DNA of 12,156 nucleotides. It comes from Spartobacteria bacterium (lineage in GTDB: Bacteria > Verrucomicrobiota > Verrucomicrobiia > Chthoniobacterales > Terrimicrobiaceae). A model generated the notes under the pieces. The model had not been told where the DNA came from, did no database searches, and saw only the letters and a list, made by a program, of their open reading frames with translations. Shown here one piece after another: positions 1 to 6,909 of the stretch. The first letter of the stretch is position 1; each line of letters begins with the position of its first letter. Position numbers and translations under genes: made by a program. The stretch spans positions 1 to 12,156 of the forward strand of contig CANKXQ010000022.1 in assembly GCA_947487745.1 (NCBI GenBank), given 5' to 3'.

Positions 1-2320
1 CTGCCACGAAGCTCTGCATGACGCCTTCGAGTTCTTTTTCCTCCATCTGCCCATGGCCGACGATGACACGCGAGCCATCGCAGAGTTCGCGAATCCTCGC
101 CGCGACGCGCTCGATCGTTTGAACCCGGTTGTGCAGAAAATAAATCTGCCCGCCTCGTGCGAGTTCGCGATTAATGGCGTCGCGGATGACGCGCTCGTCG
201 TAGCCGCAGACGATAGTCTCGACCGGCTGGCGATTAGGCGGCGGGGTTTCGATCACGGACATGTCCCTCGCGCCCATGAGCGAGAGGTAGAGCGTGCGCG
301 GAATCGGAGTTGCCGAAAGCGTGAGCACATCGACGAGGCGGAATTTTTCCTTCAGCGCATCCTTGTGCTTCACGCCGAAGCGCTGCTCCTCATCGACGAC
401 GACGAGGCCGAGATCCTTGAAAATGACATCCTGCGAAATGACACGGTGCGTTCCGACAACGATGTCCACACTGCCATCCGCGAGGGCCTTGATCACGTTC
501 TTCTGCTCTGCGGCAGAGCGGTAGCGGCTGAGGAGTTCGATCGTAACCGGATACTCACTCATGCGCTCGCGAAAGTTCTGCCAGTGCTGCTGCGCAAGAA
601 CTGTTGTGGGAGCGATGATCACAGCCTGCTTGCCGCTGGTTACGGCTTTGAAGGCTGCACGGATGGCCACTTCGGTTTTCCCAAAGCCCACATCGCCGCA
701 AATCAAGCGATCCATCGCGCGCGTTGATTCCATGTCCGTCTTGGCATCCCGGATCGCCTTGAGCTGATCCGGCGTCTCGGTGAAATGAAACGAACGCTCG
801 AACTCCTGCTGCCAGTGGGAGTCCGGCGGGAATGCGTGGCCCTCCGCCGTCTCACGCTCGGCCTGCACCTTGAGCATGCGGGCGGCATATTGGTAAATGC
901 CCTGCGTGGCTTTTTCCTTCGCCTTTTTCCATCGCGCGCCGCCCAACTCGGAGAGTTCAGGATATTTGCGGCCGAGACCCACATAGCGTGCGACCTGCCA
1001 AGCCTGATCCAGCGGCACATAGAGTCGTGCGCTGTTGGCAAATTCCAGCACCAGCACCTCTCCTTCGCCATCGGGCGATTTTTCGAGTCCCTCGTAGCGA
1101 CCGATGCCATGGTCGAGATGCACCACGAGGTCGCCCGCCTCGAATTCCGAAAAATCCACAATCGCCCGCCCCGCCCGAACCCGCTCGCGTCGCAAAGCCG
1201 CCCGGTGTGCGCGCTGGCTGGCGGATCGCCCGAGCACCTCGGACTCCGCAAGCAGCGCCAACTTCGCCTGTGGACACACGAATCCCCGCGTAGCCCGCGA
1301 GGTGAGGAAGATCAGATTCGAAGTGTCGAAATCAAAGTCCGCCGCCATCTCGCGAAACCGCTCTCCCTCTCCTTCGTTCACGCAGGCGAAAGCAATCGTC
1401 CACCGGTTGGCTGCCCAACTGTGGAGCTGATTGAAAAACCGGTCGCGCTTGGTTTCATTGAGCACCAAGTCACCGGCCCCGAGGTCGCCGAAGGGCGGGG
1501 GATAAAACACCGCTGCGGCTTTCGTCGCCTCGCCGCCGCTTCCTATGCCGAGACCTTCGAACTCCGCGTCCGGATCGATGGTGATGACGCGATCCTTTGC
1601 GCCCAGGTAATCGCGCAGGGTCCCCTCGGAGGCGTCTGTGCGCCCGATGTAGATTTCCGTGTGGGCGACCTCGCCCACAGAGCCCTGCGTATCGAGATCG
1701 AACTCACGGAGCGAATCGATTTCCAAATCGAACCACTCCAGCCTCACCGGACGCTGCTGCTGCCAGGAAAAGACATCCAGAATACCGCCGCGCTGGGCAT
1801 ACTGCCCGCGCGCGGCCACCTGCGGCGCAGAGACGTAGCCCGATGCTTCCAGGCGCGAGATCACCTCCTCCAGTGGAATGCTCTGTCCTCTCTCCAAGAT
1901 GAAAATCTCGCGTTTCACAGACCCGAGCGCGGGCGTCGCAGAGTCCCATTGTGCGGCATGGATCACCACCACCTCGTCACCACAGCCGCTGCGGGCAAGC
2001 GTGCGCAGCAAATCCAAACGCTCGGACTCGGTTTCCGCATCCGGCAGCGCCTCGGCATTCGGAATTTCCAGATCGGGAAAAAGCCTCACTCGCCCACACC
2101 ATGCCGCAAGCTCGGCGGCGACTTCCTCCTGGCTTTTCACATCGCGGCACACGACCCACACGCGCCCTTTCATTTTTCCAATCAGCAATGCCGCCACGAA
2201 AGGCTGCGCGGCCTCGGCGATTTCGGGAACGATCGACCCCGGCTTGGCCTTCAGAAGTTTTGCCACCGCAGAATCGGATTCCGCCTGGTTTAAAAAGGAG
2301 TCAAGCGGCGAAAATGTCAT
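1..2320 (-). CDS. mfd: Transcription-repair coupling factor Mfd (N-terminal 773 residues, 3' end outside window)
   Basis: Mfd is a cytoplasmic ATP-driven DNA translocase that pushes stalled RNA polymerase off lesions and recruits UvrA. Seen here in order: a UvrB-like N-terminal region with QRGGILDVF at about residues 176-184; the RNA-polymerase-interacting segment with GDLVVHLDHGIGRYEGL (His at residue 404); Walker A CGDVGFGKTE around 541-550; a DEEQ box at 643-646; and the SATPIPRT helicase motif from about 669. The frame is open to the left edge, so the translocase C-terminus and UvrA-binding part are not visible. E. coli Mfd is about 1,150 residues; this N-terminal part is somewhat shorter before Walker A. 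The ATG at 2320 lies inside the end of the aminotransferase gene (20-bp overlap), so translation is probably coupled. No strong Shine-Dalgarno is seen. Identification is very secure. Confidence 0.96.
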   Translation of the reverse strand, partial: MTFSPLDSFLNQAESDSAVAKLLKAKPGSIVPEIAEAAQPFVAALLIGKMKGRVWVVCRDVKSQEEVAAELAAWCGRVRLFPDLEIPNAEALPDAETESERLDLLRTLARSGCGDEVVVIHAAQWDSATPALGSVKREIFILERGQSIPLEEVISRLEASGYVSAPQVAARGQYAQRGGILDVFSWQQQRPVRLEWFDLEIDSLREFDLDTQGSVGEVAHTEIYIGRTDASEGTLRDYLGAKDRVITIDPDAEFEGLGIGSGGEATKAAAVFYPPPFGDLGAGDLVLNETKRDRFFNQLHSWAANRWTIAFACVNEGEGERFREMAADFDFDTSNLIFLTSRATRGFVCPQAKLALLAESEVLGRSASQRAHRAALRRERVRAGRAIVDFSEFEAGDLVVHLDHGIGRYEGLEKSPDGEGEVLVLEFANSARLYVPLDQAWQVARYVGLGRKYPELSELGGARWKKAKEKATQGIYQYAARMLKVQAERETAEGHAFPPDSHWQQEFERSFHFTETPDQLKAIRDAKTDMESTRAMDRLICGDVGFGKTEVAIRAAFKAVTSGKQAVIIAPTTVLAQQHWQNFRERMSEYPVTIELLSRYRSAAEQKNVIKALADGSVDIVVGTHRVISQDVIFKDLGLVVVDEEQRFGVKHKDALKEKFRLVDVLTLSATPIPRTLYLSLMGARDMSVIETPPPNRQPVETIVCGYDERVIRDAINRELARGGQIYFLHNRVQTIERVAARIRELCDGSRVIVGHGQMEEKELEGVMQSFVA

Positions 2321-3068
2321 CGAAGTATTTCTGCTGAATGCCGCTGGCCTCATTGGCCAGAGGACGGCCATCCAGTTCCCGCACAGAGCGAATTCCGATG
2401 CGGCTGTTTGTGAGGAATGCAGCGCTGCAGCGCGCCACATCCCGACTCTCTAAAATCCCTTCGTCTGCGCTGAAGTGGCTCAACACCCATGAGCGCACAG
2501 CACCATCCCGCGCGCCGGTTTCCAGCGCCGGAGTGATCCATTTCCCGTCGATTTGCAGAAAGACGTTCGCCATGGCAGCTCCGACAAGCATACCCGCCGG
2601 GTTGAATAGCAAGGCCTCGTCGCAACCAGCCCGCCTTGCCAGGCCCATCGCTTCGATGTTTTGCCAGTAGTTGCCGGATTTCCACCCTCCCGGCCTTGGC
2701 AAATACGGTGCGGCGCACGAGATCACTCGCAAGGCTGATAAATTCCATCCCGCTTCCACTTGATCGAAAAGCGCGTAGACATTGCCCTCGAAGGCATCGC
2801 CCGGCGCGCCCGGACCCGCCGTCGCATAGAAGCGCAACACCCCCGTCCAAAGCTGCGAAAAATCAAACTCCGGCAGCGGTGTCAAATCCAGCCCGCAAGT
2901 CCCGGCAGCCAGCCGCAAACGCTCCAAATGTTCCCCCAAAAGCAAAGGCCTCCCGGCCACGACTGCGATCGTCTCAAAGACGCTCATCCCGTAGCGAAAT
3001 CCCCGGTCCGCAAGAGGCACTGATTCCACTGTTTCCCATTCGCTCCCGCTTTGTTTCCAAGTCAACAT
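2301..3068 (-). CDS. Class IV PLP-dependent aminotransferase (PabC/IlvE-like)
   Basis: 255 residues, of the fold-type IV family that includes branched-chain aminotransferase (IlvE), D-amino-acid aminotransferase and aminodeoxychorismate lyase (PabC). Seen: RGFRYGMSVFETI at 22-34; the PLP-lysine region GGWKSGNYW with Lys130; GMLVGAAMANVF at 159-170; and a TP...RDGAVR segment at 179-192. The family's conserved Glu that contacts the PLP ring nitrogen (the E in the IlvE motif EGSGxNLF) is Gly163 here. The codon is GGA, one base from GAA. Substrate cannot be told from sequence; aminodeoxychorismate lyase is one possibility by size. The ATG at 3068 directly follows the TGA of the upstream regulator, with a strong purine-rich ribosome site inside that gene's end. 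It is the middle gene of the regulator-aminotransferase-mfd operon. Family is sure, substrate is not. Confidence 0.88.
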   Translation of the reverse strand: MLTWKQSGSEWETVESVPLADRGFRYGMSVFETIAVVAGRPLLLGEHLERLRLAAGTCGLDLTPLPEFDFSQLWTGVLRFYATAGPGAPGDAFEGNVYALFDQVEAGWNLSALRVISCAAPYLPRPGGWKSGNYWQNIEAMGLARRAGCDEALLFNPAGMLVGAAMANVFLQIDGKWITPALETGARDGAVRSWVLSHFSADEGILESRDVARCSAAFLTNSRIGIRSVRELDGRPLANEASGIQQKYFDDIFAA

Positions 3069-4499
3069 TCACTCCTCTTCTTCCTCAATCGCGCTGTTGC
3101 GGTCGAGGCGTTTTCGGAGTGTGGCGCGGGTGATGCCCAGCATCTTGGCGGCGCGGACTTGGTTATCGCCGGTTTTTTGCATGGCACGGAGGGTGAATTC
3201 GCGCTCGATCCAGGGCAGGAGTGGCAGGGACGAATCTTCAGCCGCGGCTTGGAAGAGAACTTCCACGGCGCGATCCTTCGGCATGAGATCGAGCGGAGTG
3301 TCATCGCGTTTCGCCGTCTCGGGCGAGGCGACTCCGAGGGGGATGTCCTTTGGTAAAAGAATGTCGGCGGTGGAAAGCACGGAAGCGCGCTGGAGCGTGT
3401 TCTCAAGCTCGCGCACATTTCCGGGCCAGGGATAGGATTCGAGCACGCGCACAGCCTCCTCCGTGAGCTTCAGCGGGGGCGTATGCGTGCGGTTGGCGAT
3501 TTTTTGAAGGAAATATTCGGCGAGCAAACGGATGTCATCGACGCGCTGCCGGAGGGGTGGAATGTGGACGCGCACCACATTGAGCCGGTAGAAAAGATCC
3601 TCTCGGAAGGTGCGCTTGGCCACCTCCTCCTCGAGGTTGCGGTTCGTTGCGCAGACGATGCGGACATCCGTGTGCAGCGTCTCGTTGCCGCCGACGCGGG
3701 AGAAGGTGCCCTCCTGCAGAACGCGGAGGATTTTGCTCTGCACCTGCAAAGGCATTTCACCGATCTCGTCCAAAAAAAGCGTGCCCTTGTTGCACTGCTC
3801 GAAGCGCCCGACCCGCTGTGTCGCCGCGCCAGTGAAAGCTCCCTTCTCGTGGCCGAACAGTTCGCTCTCGAGAAGATTTTCCGGAATGGCGGCGCAATTG
3901 ATCGCGAGGAAGCTGCGGTTGCTGCGTGCGCTATAATTGTGAATCGCACAGGCTACGAGTTCCTTGCCCGCACCGCTCTCGCCGGTGACCATCACAGCGG
4001 CGTCGCTACCGGCCACGCGGCCCACCATTTTGAAAACCTGCTGCATGGCCTCGGAGCGGCCGACGATTTCATCCCGATGCTGCTCGACGGTCAGCTGGGG
4101 TTTGAAAGCATTGGCGGAGCGGAGTTCTGCCGCAGCAAGAAGCGCGGCATCGGCGACGACCGTGAGGTTGAAGGGGAGCTGTTCCTTCCGCACGAAATCG
4201 AAGGCACCCATTTTCATGGCCTCGATCACCGATTGGGTGGTGCCGAACGCACTGGTGAGGATGACCATGGCATTCGGCGAGTGCTTGCGGATTCTGGCCA
4301 GCAACTCCATGCCGGTGAAGGGGTGCAAATTCATCTCGGCGAGCACGAGTTCAGGCTCCTCCATGCAGAAGGTCTTGTATCCCGCATCCGAGGATTCCTC
4401 CGTGAGAACGCGTGCCGTTTTGCTTTGGAGTTGGTGTTTTGCCCAATCCAAAAAGTCGGTGTCCCTGTCCACCAAAAGAATCGTCTGCTGCTTTGCCAT
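3069..4499 (-). CDS. Sigma-54-dependent NtrC-family response regulator with degenerate receiver
   Basis: 476 residues: receiver (about 6-120), AAA+ sigma-54 activation domain (about 145-385) and Fis-type helix-turn-helix (about 431-467). Seen: Walker A GESGAGKE at 173-180; the sigma-54 contact loop GAFTGA at 220-225, intact; Walker B LFLDEIGE (Asp244, Glu245); and PWPGNVREL at 357-365. In the receiver, Asp11, Thr82 and Lys105 match the NtrC pocket. The second acidic residue is Arg12, and the phospho-acceptor Asp54 position is Glu55 (GAG). It should bind enhancers and open sigma-54 promoters; phosphorylation control is doubtful. I chose ATG 4499 because the receiver then starts at the usual place. 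An upstream ATG at 4559 has AAGGA four bases before it, but the 20 extra codons (TTA, AGG, GTA and others) are unlike the gene. No histidine kinase is adjacent. Target genes are unknown. Confidence 0.93.
   Translation of the reverse strand: MAKQQTILLVDRDTDFLDWAKHQLQSKTARVLTEESSDAGYKTFCMEEPELVLAEMNLHPFTGMELLARIRKHSPNAMVILTSAFGTTQSVIEAMKMGAFDFVRKEQLPFNLTVVADAALLAAAELRSANAFKPQLTVEQHRDEIVGRSEAMQQVFKMVGRVAGSDAAVMVTGESGAGKELVACAIHNYSARSNRSFLAINCAAIPENLLESELFGHEKGAFTGAATQRVGRFEQCNKGTLFLDEIGEMPLQVQSKILRVLQEGTFSRVGGNETLHTDVRIVCATNRNLEEEVAKRTFREDLFYRLNVVRVHIPPLRQRVDDIRLLAEYFLQKIANRTHTPPLKLTEEAVRVLESYPWPGNVRELENTLQRASVLSTADILLPKDIPLGVASPETAKRDDTPLDLMPKDRAVEVLFQAAAEDSSLPLLPWIEREFTLRAMQKTGDNQVRAAKMLGITRATLRKRLDRNSAIEEEEE
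3072..3086 (-). promoter_or_regulatory. Ribosome binding site made from the regulator's poly-Glu tail
   Basis: The last five sense codons of the regulator gene are GAG GAA GAA GAG GAG, followed by TGA and at once the ATG of the aminotransferase. The tract contains GAGG five bases before that ATG. It therefore supplies both an acidic protein tail and the Shine-Dalgarno sequence of the next gene. Confidence 0.7.
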
Positions 4500-4595
4500 T
4501 GCCCTTGTGTCTTTTAATTCAACAATACCGAGGCGACCTACGAAAGCGATTTTTGTCATCGCGTCCTTGATTGCATGCCCGCTCCCGCTTTTGAT

Positions 4596-4600
4596 GGAGG
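4596..4600 (+). promoter_or_regulatory. Shine-Dalgarno GGAGG for the START-like gene
   Basis: GGAGG lies three bases before the ATG at 4604, a close spacing. The 104-bp gap between the divergent regulator (start 4499) and this gene shows no sigma-54 type GG-N10-GC promoter and no clear -35/-10 pair that I could defend. Confidence 0.5.
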
Positions 4601-4603
4601 CTC

Positions 4604-5293
4604 ATGACTCGGGTTCGATTGTTTTTTTTCAGCTTGGCGGTGTGCCTCGCGGCGTTGCCTGCCGCGAAAGCCGGTCTGCTCAATGACCTGACCCGCGAAC
4701 AGAGAGCTGATCTCGAAAAGGGCGATCTCATCGTCCTCGAGCAGGATATTCCCGGCAAACCCTGGCCGAGGGTTCGCATCTACAAAAAAATCCAAGCCTC
4801 ACCCGAGCAGGTGGCGGGTGTTTTTTTCGACTACAATCAAGCCAAGACATTCATCCCCGATGTGCTCGAGTCCAGAATCTCCAAAAAAATCTCCCCGGGC
4901 GTGATGGAGGTGGATTACGAGGTGGATGTGCCGATTCTCGCGGACGAGGCCTACACGGCGAGGAATGAAATGAAGGCTCTCTCGGACGGCTACCAAGCCT
5001 CTTGGACCCTCCTCCGCGCCCTTCAAACGAAGGCCGCCGAAGGCAACCTGCTCATCGAGCCTTTTGAAAGCGGCTCGTCTGTGATTCGCTACACGAACCT
5101 CGTCACACCAAGCTCCGGCATGGCAAAAATCCTCAAACTCCCGGCCATGGCCCGCATGCAAAAAACCGTCCTCGCCATCGGCCAGAAGGTCGAACAACAA
5201 AAATCAAAAAATCCGGCGGAACTCGCTGAACAAGTCGCCCGTCTGCGCGAGGCGATGGAATCCACCGCCGCGACGGACACCCAAAAACCCTGA
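4604..5293 (+). CDS. Exported SRPBCC/START-like protein
   Basis: 229 residues. The N-terminus is a classical Sec signal peptide: Arg at 3 and 5, a hydrophobic core at 6-20, and a likely cut after Ala-Lys-Ala at 23. The rest resembles the SRPBCC (START/Bet v1-like) ligand-binding fold. The pattern is KIQASPEQVAGVFFDYNQAKTFIPDV around 61-86, then alternating strands, an SxVIRYTNLV stretch, and a long C-terminal helix (about 183-220). Such proteins bind lipids or other hydrophobic molecules; which one cannot be said. The mature protein should be periplasmic, with no lipobox. Its TGA overlaps the ATG of the MFS transporter by one base, so the two are very likely made together. Assignment to the fold is by pattern only and should be confirmed by profile search. 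Confidence 0.75.
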   Translation: MTRVRLFFFSLAVCLAALPAAKAGLLNDLTREQRADLEKGDLIVLEQDIPGKPWPRVRIYKKIQASPEQVAGVFFDYNQAKTFIPDVLESRISKKISPGVMEVDYEVDVPILADEAYTARNEMKALSDGYQASWTLLRALQTKAAEGNLLIEPFESGSSVIRYTNLVTPSSGMAKILKLPAMARMQKTVLAIGQKVEQQKSKNPAELAEQVARLREAMESTAATDTQKP

Positions 5294-6480
5294 TGCAAAA
5301 ATCCAACCGCGCCGCACTCGGCATTATTTTTCTCACAATTTTCATCAACATGGTGGGCTTCGGAGTCGTCATTCCGGTCCTGCCCTTCTACGCCGAGCGC
5401 TTCGGGGCGACCCCTTGGGAGATCGGTTGGCTCTTCGGCATTTTCTCACTCATCCAATTCTTCGCCGCGCCTGTCTTCGGCCAGATCTCGGACCGCTTCG
5501 GACGCCGGCCGGTTCTCATCATCAGCACGCTCGGAACCGCTCTGGGTTTCACAATCATGGGCATCGGCCACTCGCTCACGATGCTGTTCGTGGGGCGCAT
5601 CATCGACGGCATCTCCGGCGGCAGCATCGGCACGGCACAAGCGTATGTCGCCGACATCACATCCCCCGAAAACCGATCGAAGGCGATGGGCCTCATTGGA
5701 GCGGCATTCGGCTTGGGTTTTGTTTTCGGTCCTGCGCTCGGAGGCGCGACAGCGTCGTGGTTTGGTGAATCCGCTCCGCTCTATCTGGCTGGAGCACTCG
5801 CGCTGGCGAATGCCGTGCTCATCTTTTTCGTGCTTCCCGAGTCCTTGCCGAAGGAAAAGCGCGGGACCCAAAAAGAAAGCCTCTTCCCGGCCATCCTGCA
5901 GCATGTCCGCACAGGACCTTACTTCACGACTGTCGCGACCTATTTTATTTTGATCGCGGGATTTTCCATCATGACAGCCGTCTTCGCGCTTTTCGTCGCC
6001 CACCGCTACGAATTCAACACCGCACAGACCGGTTATGTTTTCGCCATGCTGGGAGTCATCGGGGTCGTCATCCAAGGCGGACTCATCGGCCGCTTGGTGA
6101 ATAAATTCGGTGAAGCCCGCCTGGCCACAGCCGGAGCGGCCATCCTCACCGGCAGCCTCTTCGCGATGCCATTCACAGCCAGCATTCCCACGCTCCTGCT
6201 CGCCTGCGCTGGAATCGCCACCGGCAACAGCCTGCTCAGCCCCACCCTTTCCGGCATCGCCTCCCGCAATGTGGACGCCGAATGGCAAGGCCGCGCGCTC
6301 GGCATCCTGCAATCCGCCGGAAGCCTCGCCCGCTGGATCGGCCCCGTCCTCGGCGGATGGCTCCTGACATTTGATCTGGAAAAAAATATCGCCGCCTATG
6401 CGCAAACCCCCTTCTGGGCCGCATCGGGACTACTTCTCTTGACTTTCCTCCTCTGCCTGCGACTTCCGCAGAAATCTTAA
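5293..6480 (+). CDS. MFS transporter, DHA1 (TetA-like) drug:H+ antiporter family
   Basis: 395 residues, rich in hydrophobic segments consistent with 12 membrane helices. Seen: motif A FGQISDRFGRRP at 62-73 between helices 2 and 3 (Asp67); the GRIIDGISGG motif-B region at 101-110 (Arg102); AYVADIT at 117-123; and the antiporter motif C GLGFVFGPALGG at 140-151. The order and wording are close to the TetA tetracycline efflux group, but many members have other or unknown substrates, so resistance should not be assumed. The ATG at 5293 shares its A with the TGA of the SRPBCC gene, which implies translational coupling. The 3' end meets panD head-on: the stop codons TAA (6478-6480, plus) and TAA (6479-6477, minus) overlap in TTAA, leaving no room for a separate terminator. 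Confidence 0.92.
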   Translation: MQKSNRAALGIIFLTIFINMVGFGVVIPVLPFYAERFGATPWEIGWLFGIFSLIQFFAAPVFGQISDRFGRRPVLIISTLGTALGFTIMGIGHSLTMLFVGRIIDGISGGSIGTAQAYVADITSPENRSKAMGLIGAAFGLGFVFGPALGGATASWFGESAPLYLAGALALANAVLIFFVLPESLPKEKRGTQKESLFPAILQHVRTGPYFTTVATYFILIAGFSIMTAVFALFVAHRYEFNTAQTGYVFAMLGVIGVVIQGGLIGRLVNKFGEARLATAGAAILTGSLFAMPFTASIPTLLLACAGIATGNSLLSPTLSGIASRNVDAEWQGRALGILQSAGSLARWIGPVLGGWLLTFDLEKNIAAYAQTPFWAASGLLLLTFLLCLRLPQKS

Positions 6481-6839
6481 ATCCCGCGCCGATTGATGAT
6501 TTCGTTGTCGTCGTTGAGAACGATGACCTTCGGCGTGTGAGATTTGATCTCCTCCGGAGTGAGCTGAACAAATGTCATGATCGTCAGGCGATCCCCCGTC
6601 TTCCCGAGATGCGCCACCGCACCATTGAGCACGATGCTCCGGCTGCCACGCGGAGCGCGAATGGCATAGGTCTCGAAGCGGTTGCCATTGGTCTGGTTGC
6701 CCACGAGGATTTTTTCGTAAGGCGTGATACCCGCCTCCTCCAGGAAATCCTCATCAATGGCCATGCTGCCTTCGTAATTCACATCCGCATCCGTCACGAT
6801 GGCGCGGTGGATTTTCGAACCGAGAATGACTTTCAACAT
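6477..6839 (-). CDS. panD: Aspartate 1-decarboxylase proenzyme
   Basis: 120 residues, full length for the family. PanD makes beta-alanine from L-aspartate for pantothenate and coenzyme A; it is a cytoplasmic pyruvoyl enzyme that cuts itself. Seen: Lys9, His11 and Arg12 near the N-terminus; the self-cleavage site Tyr22-Glu-Gly24-Ser25 (cut between Gly24 and Ser25, with Ser25 becoming the pyruvoyl group); the catalytic Tyr58 in FETYAI; and the RGSRSIVLNGAVAH block at 64-77. All expected active residues are present. The ATG at 6839 has no clear Shine-Dalgarno. It lies 70 bp downstream of hipA on the same strand and could receive read-through from it. It is a housekeeping gene bordering the accessory region. 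Identification is secure. Confidence 0.96.
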   Translation of the reverse strand: MLKVILGSKIHRAIVTDADVNYEGSMAIDEDFLEEAGITPYEKILVGNQTNGNRFETYAIRAPRGSRSIVLNGAVAHLGKTGDRLTIMTFVQLTPEEIKSHTPKVIVLNDDNEIINRRGI

Positions 6840-6909
6840 GACCCAGACTTTAGAGCGGCGGCGGGGAAGATCAATCCTGATGGAGAAGTCCTCCCAGGTT
6901 CGGCGGTCC

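Noticed and set aside
785..2293. Plus-strand open frame of 502 codons
   Set aside because: It lies opposite mfd, whose minus-strand translation shows all expected motifs; the plus frame has no recognisable domain and is a high-GC shadow.
3483..4517. Plus-strand open frame of 344 codons
   Set aside because: Antisense to the sigma-54 regulator, which is unmistakable; no domain in the plus frame.
4500..4603. Sigma-54 promoter between the regulator and the START-like gene
   Set aside because: I looked for GG-N10-GC on both strands and found no match with correct spacing.
5446..6405. Minus-strand open frame of 319 codons
   Set aside because: Antisense to the MFS transporter; very polar low-complexity translation with no known pattern.
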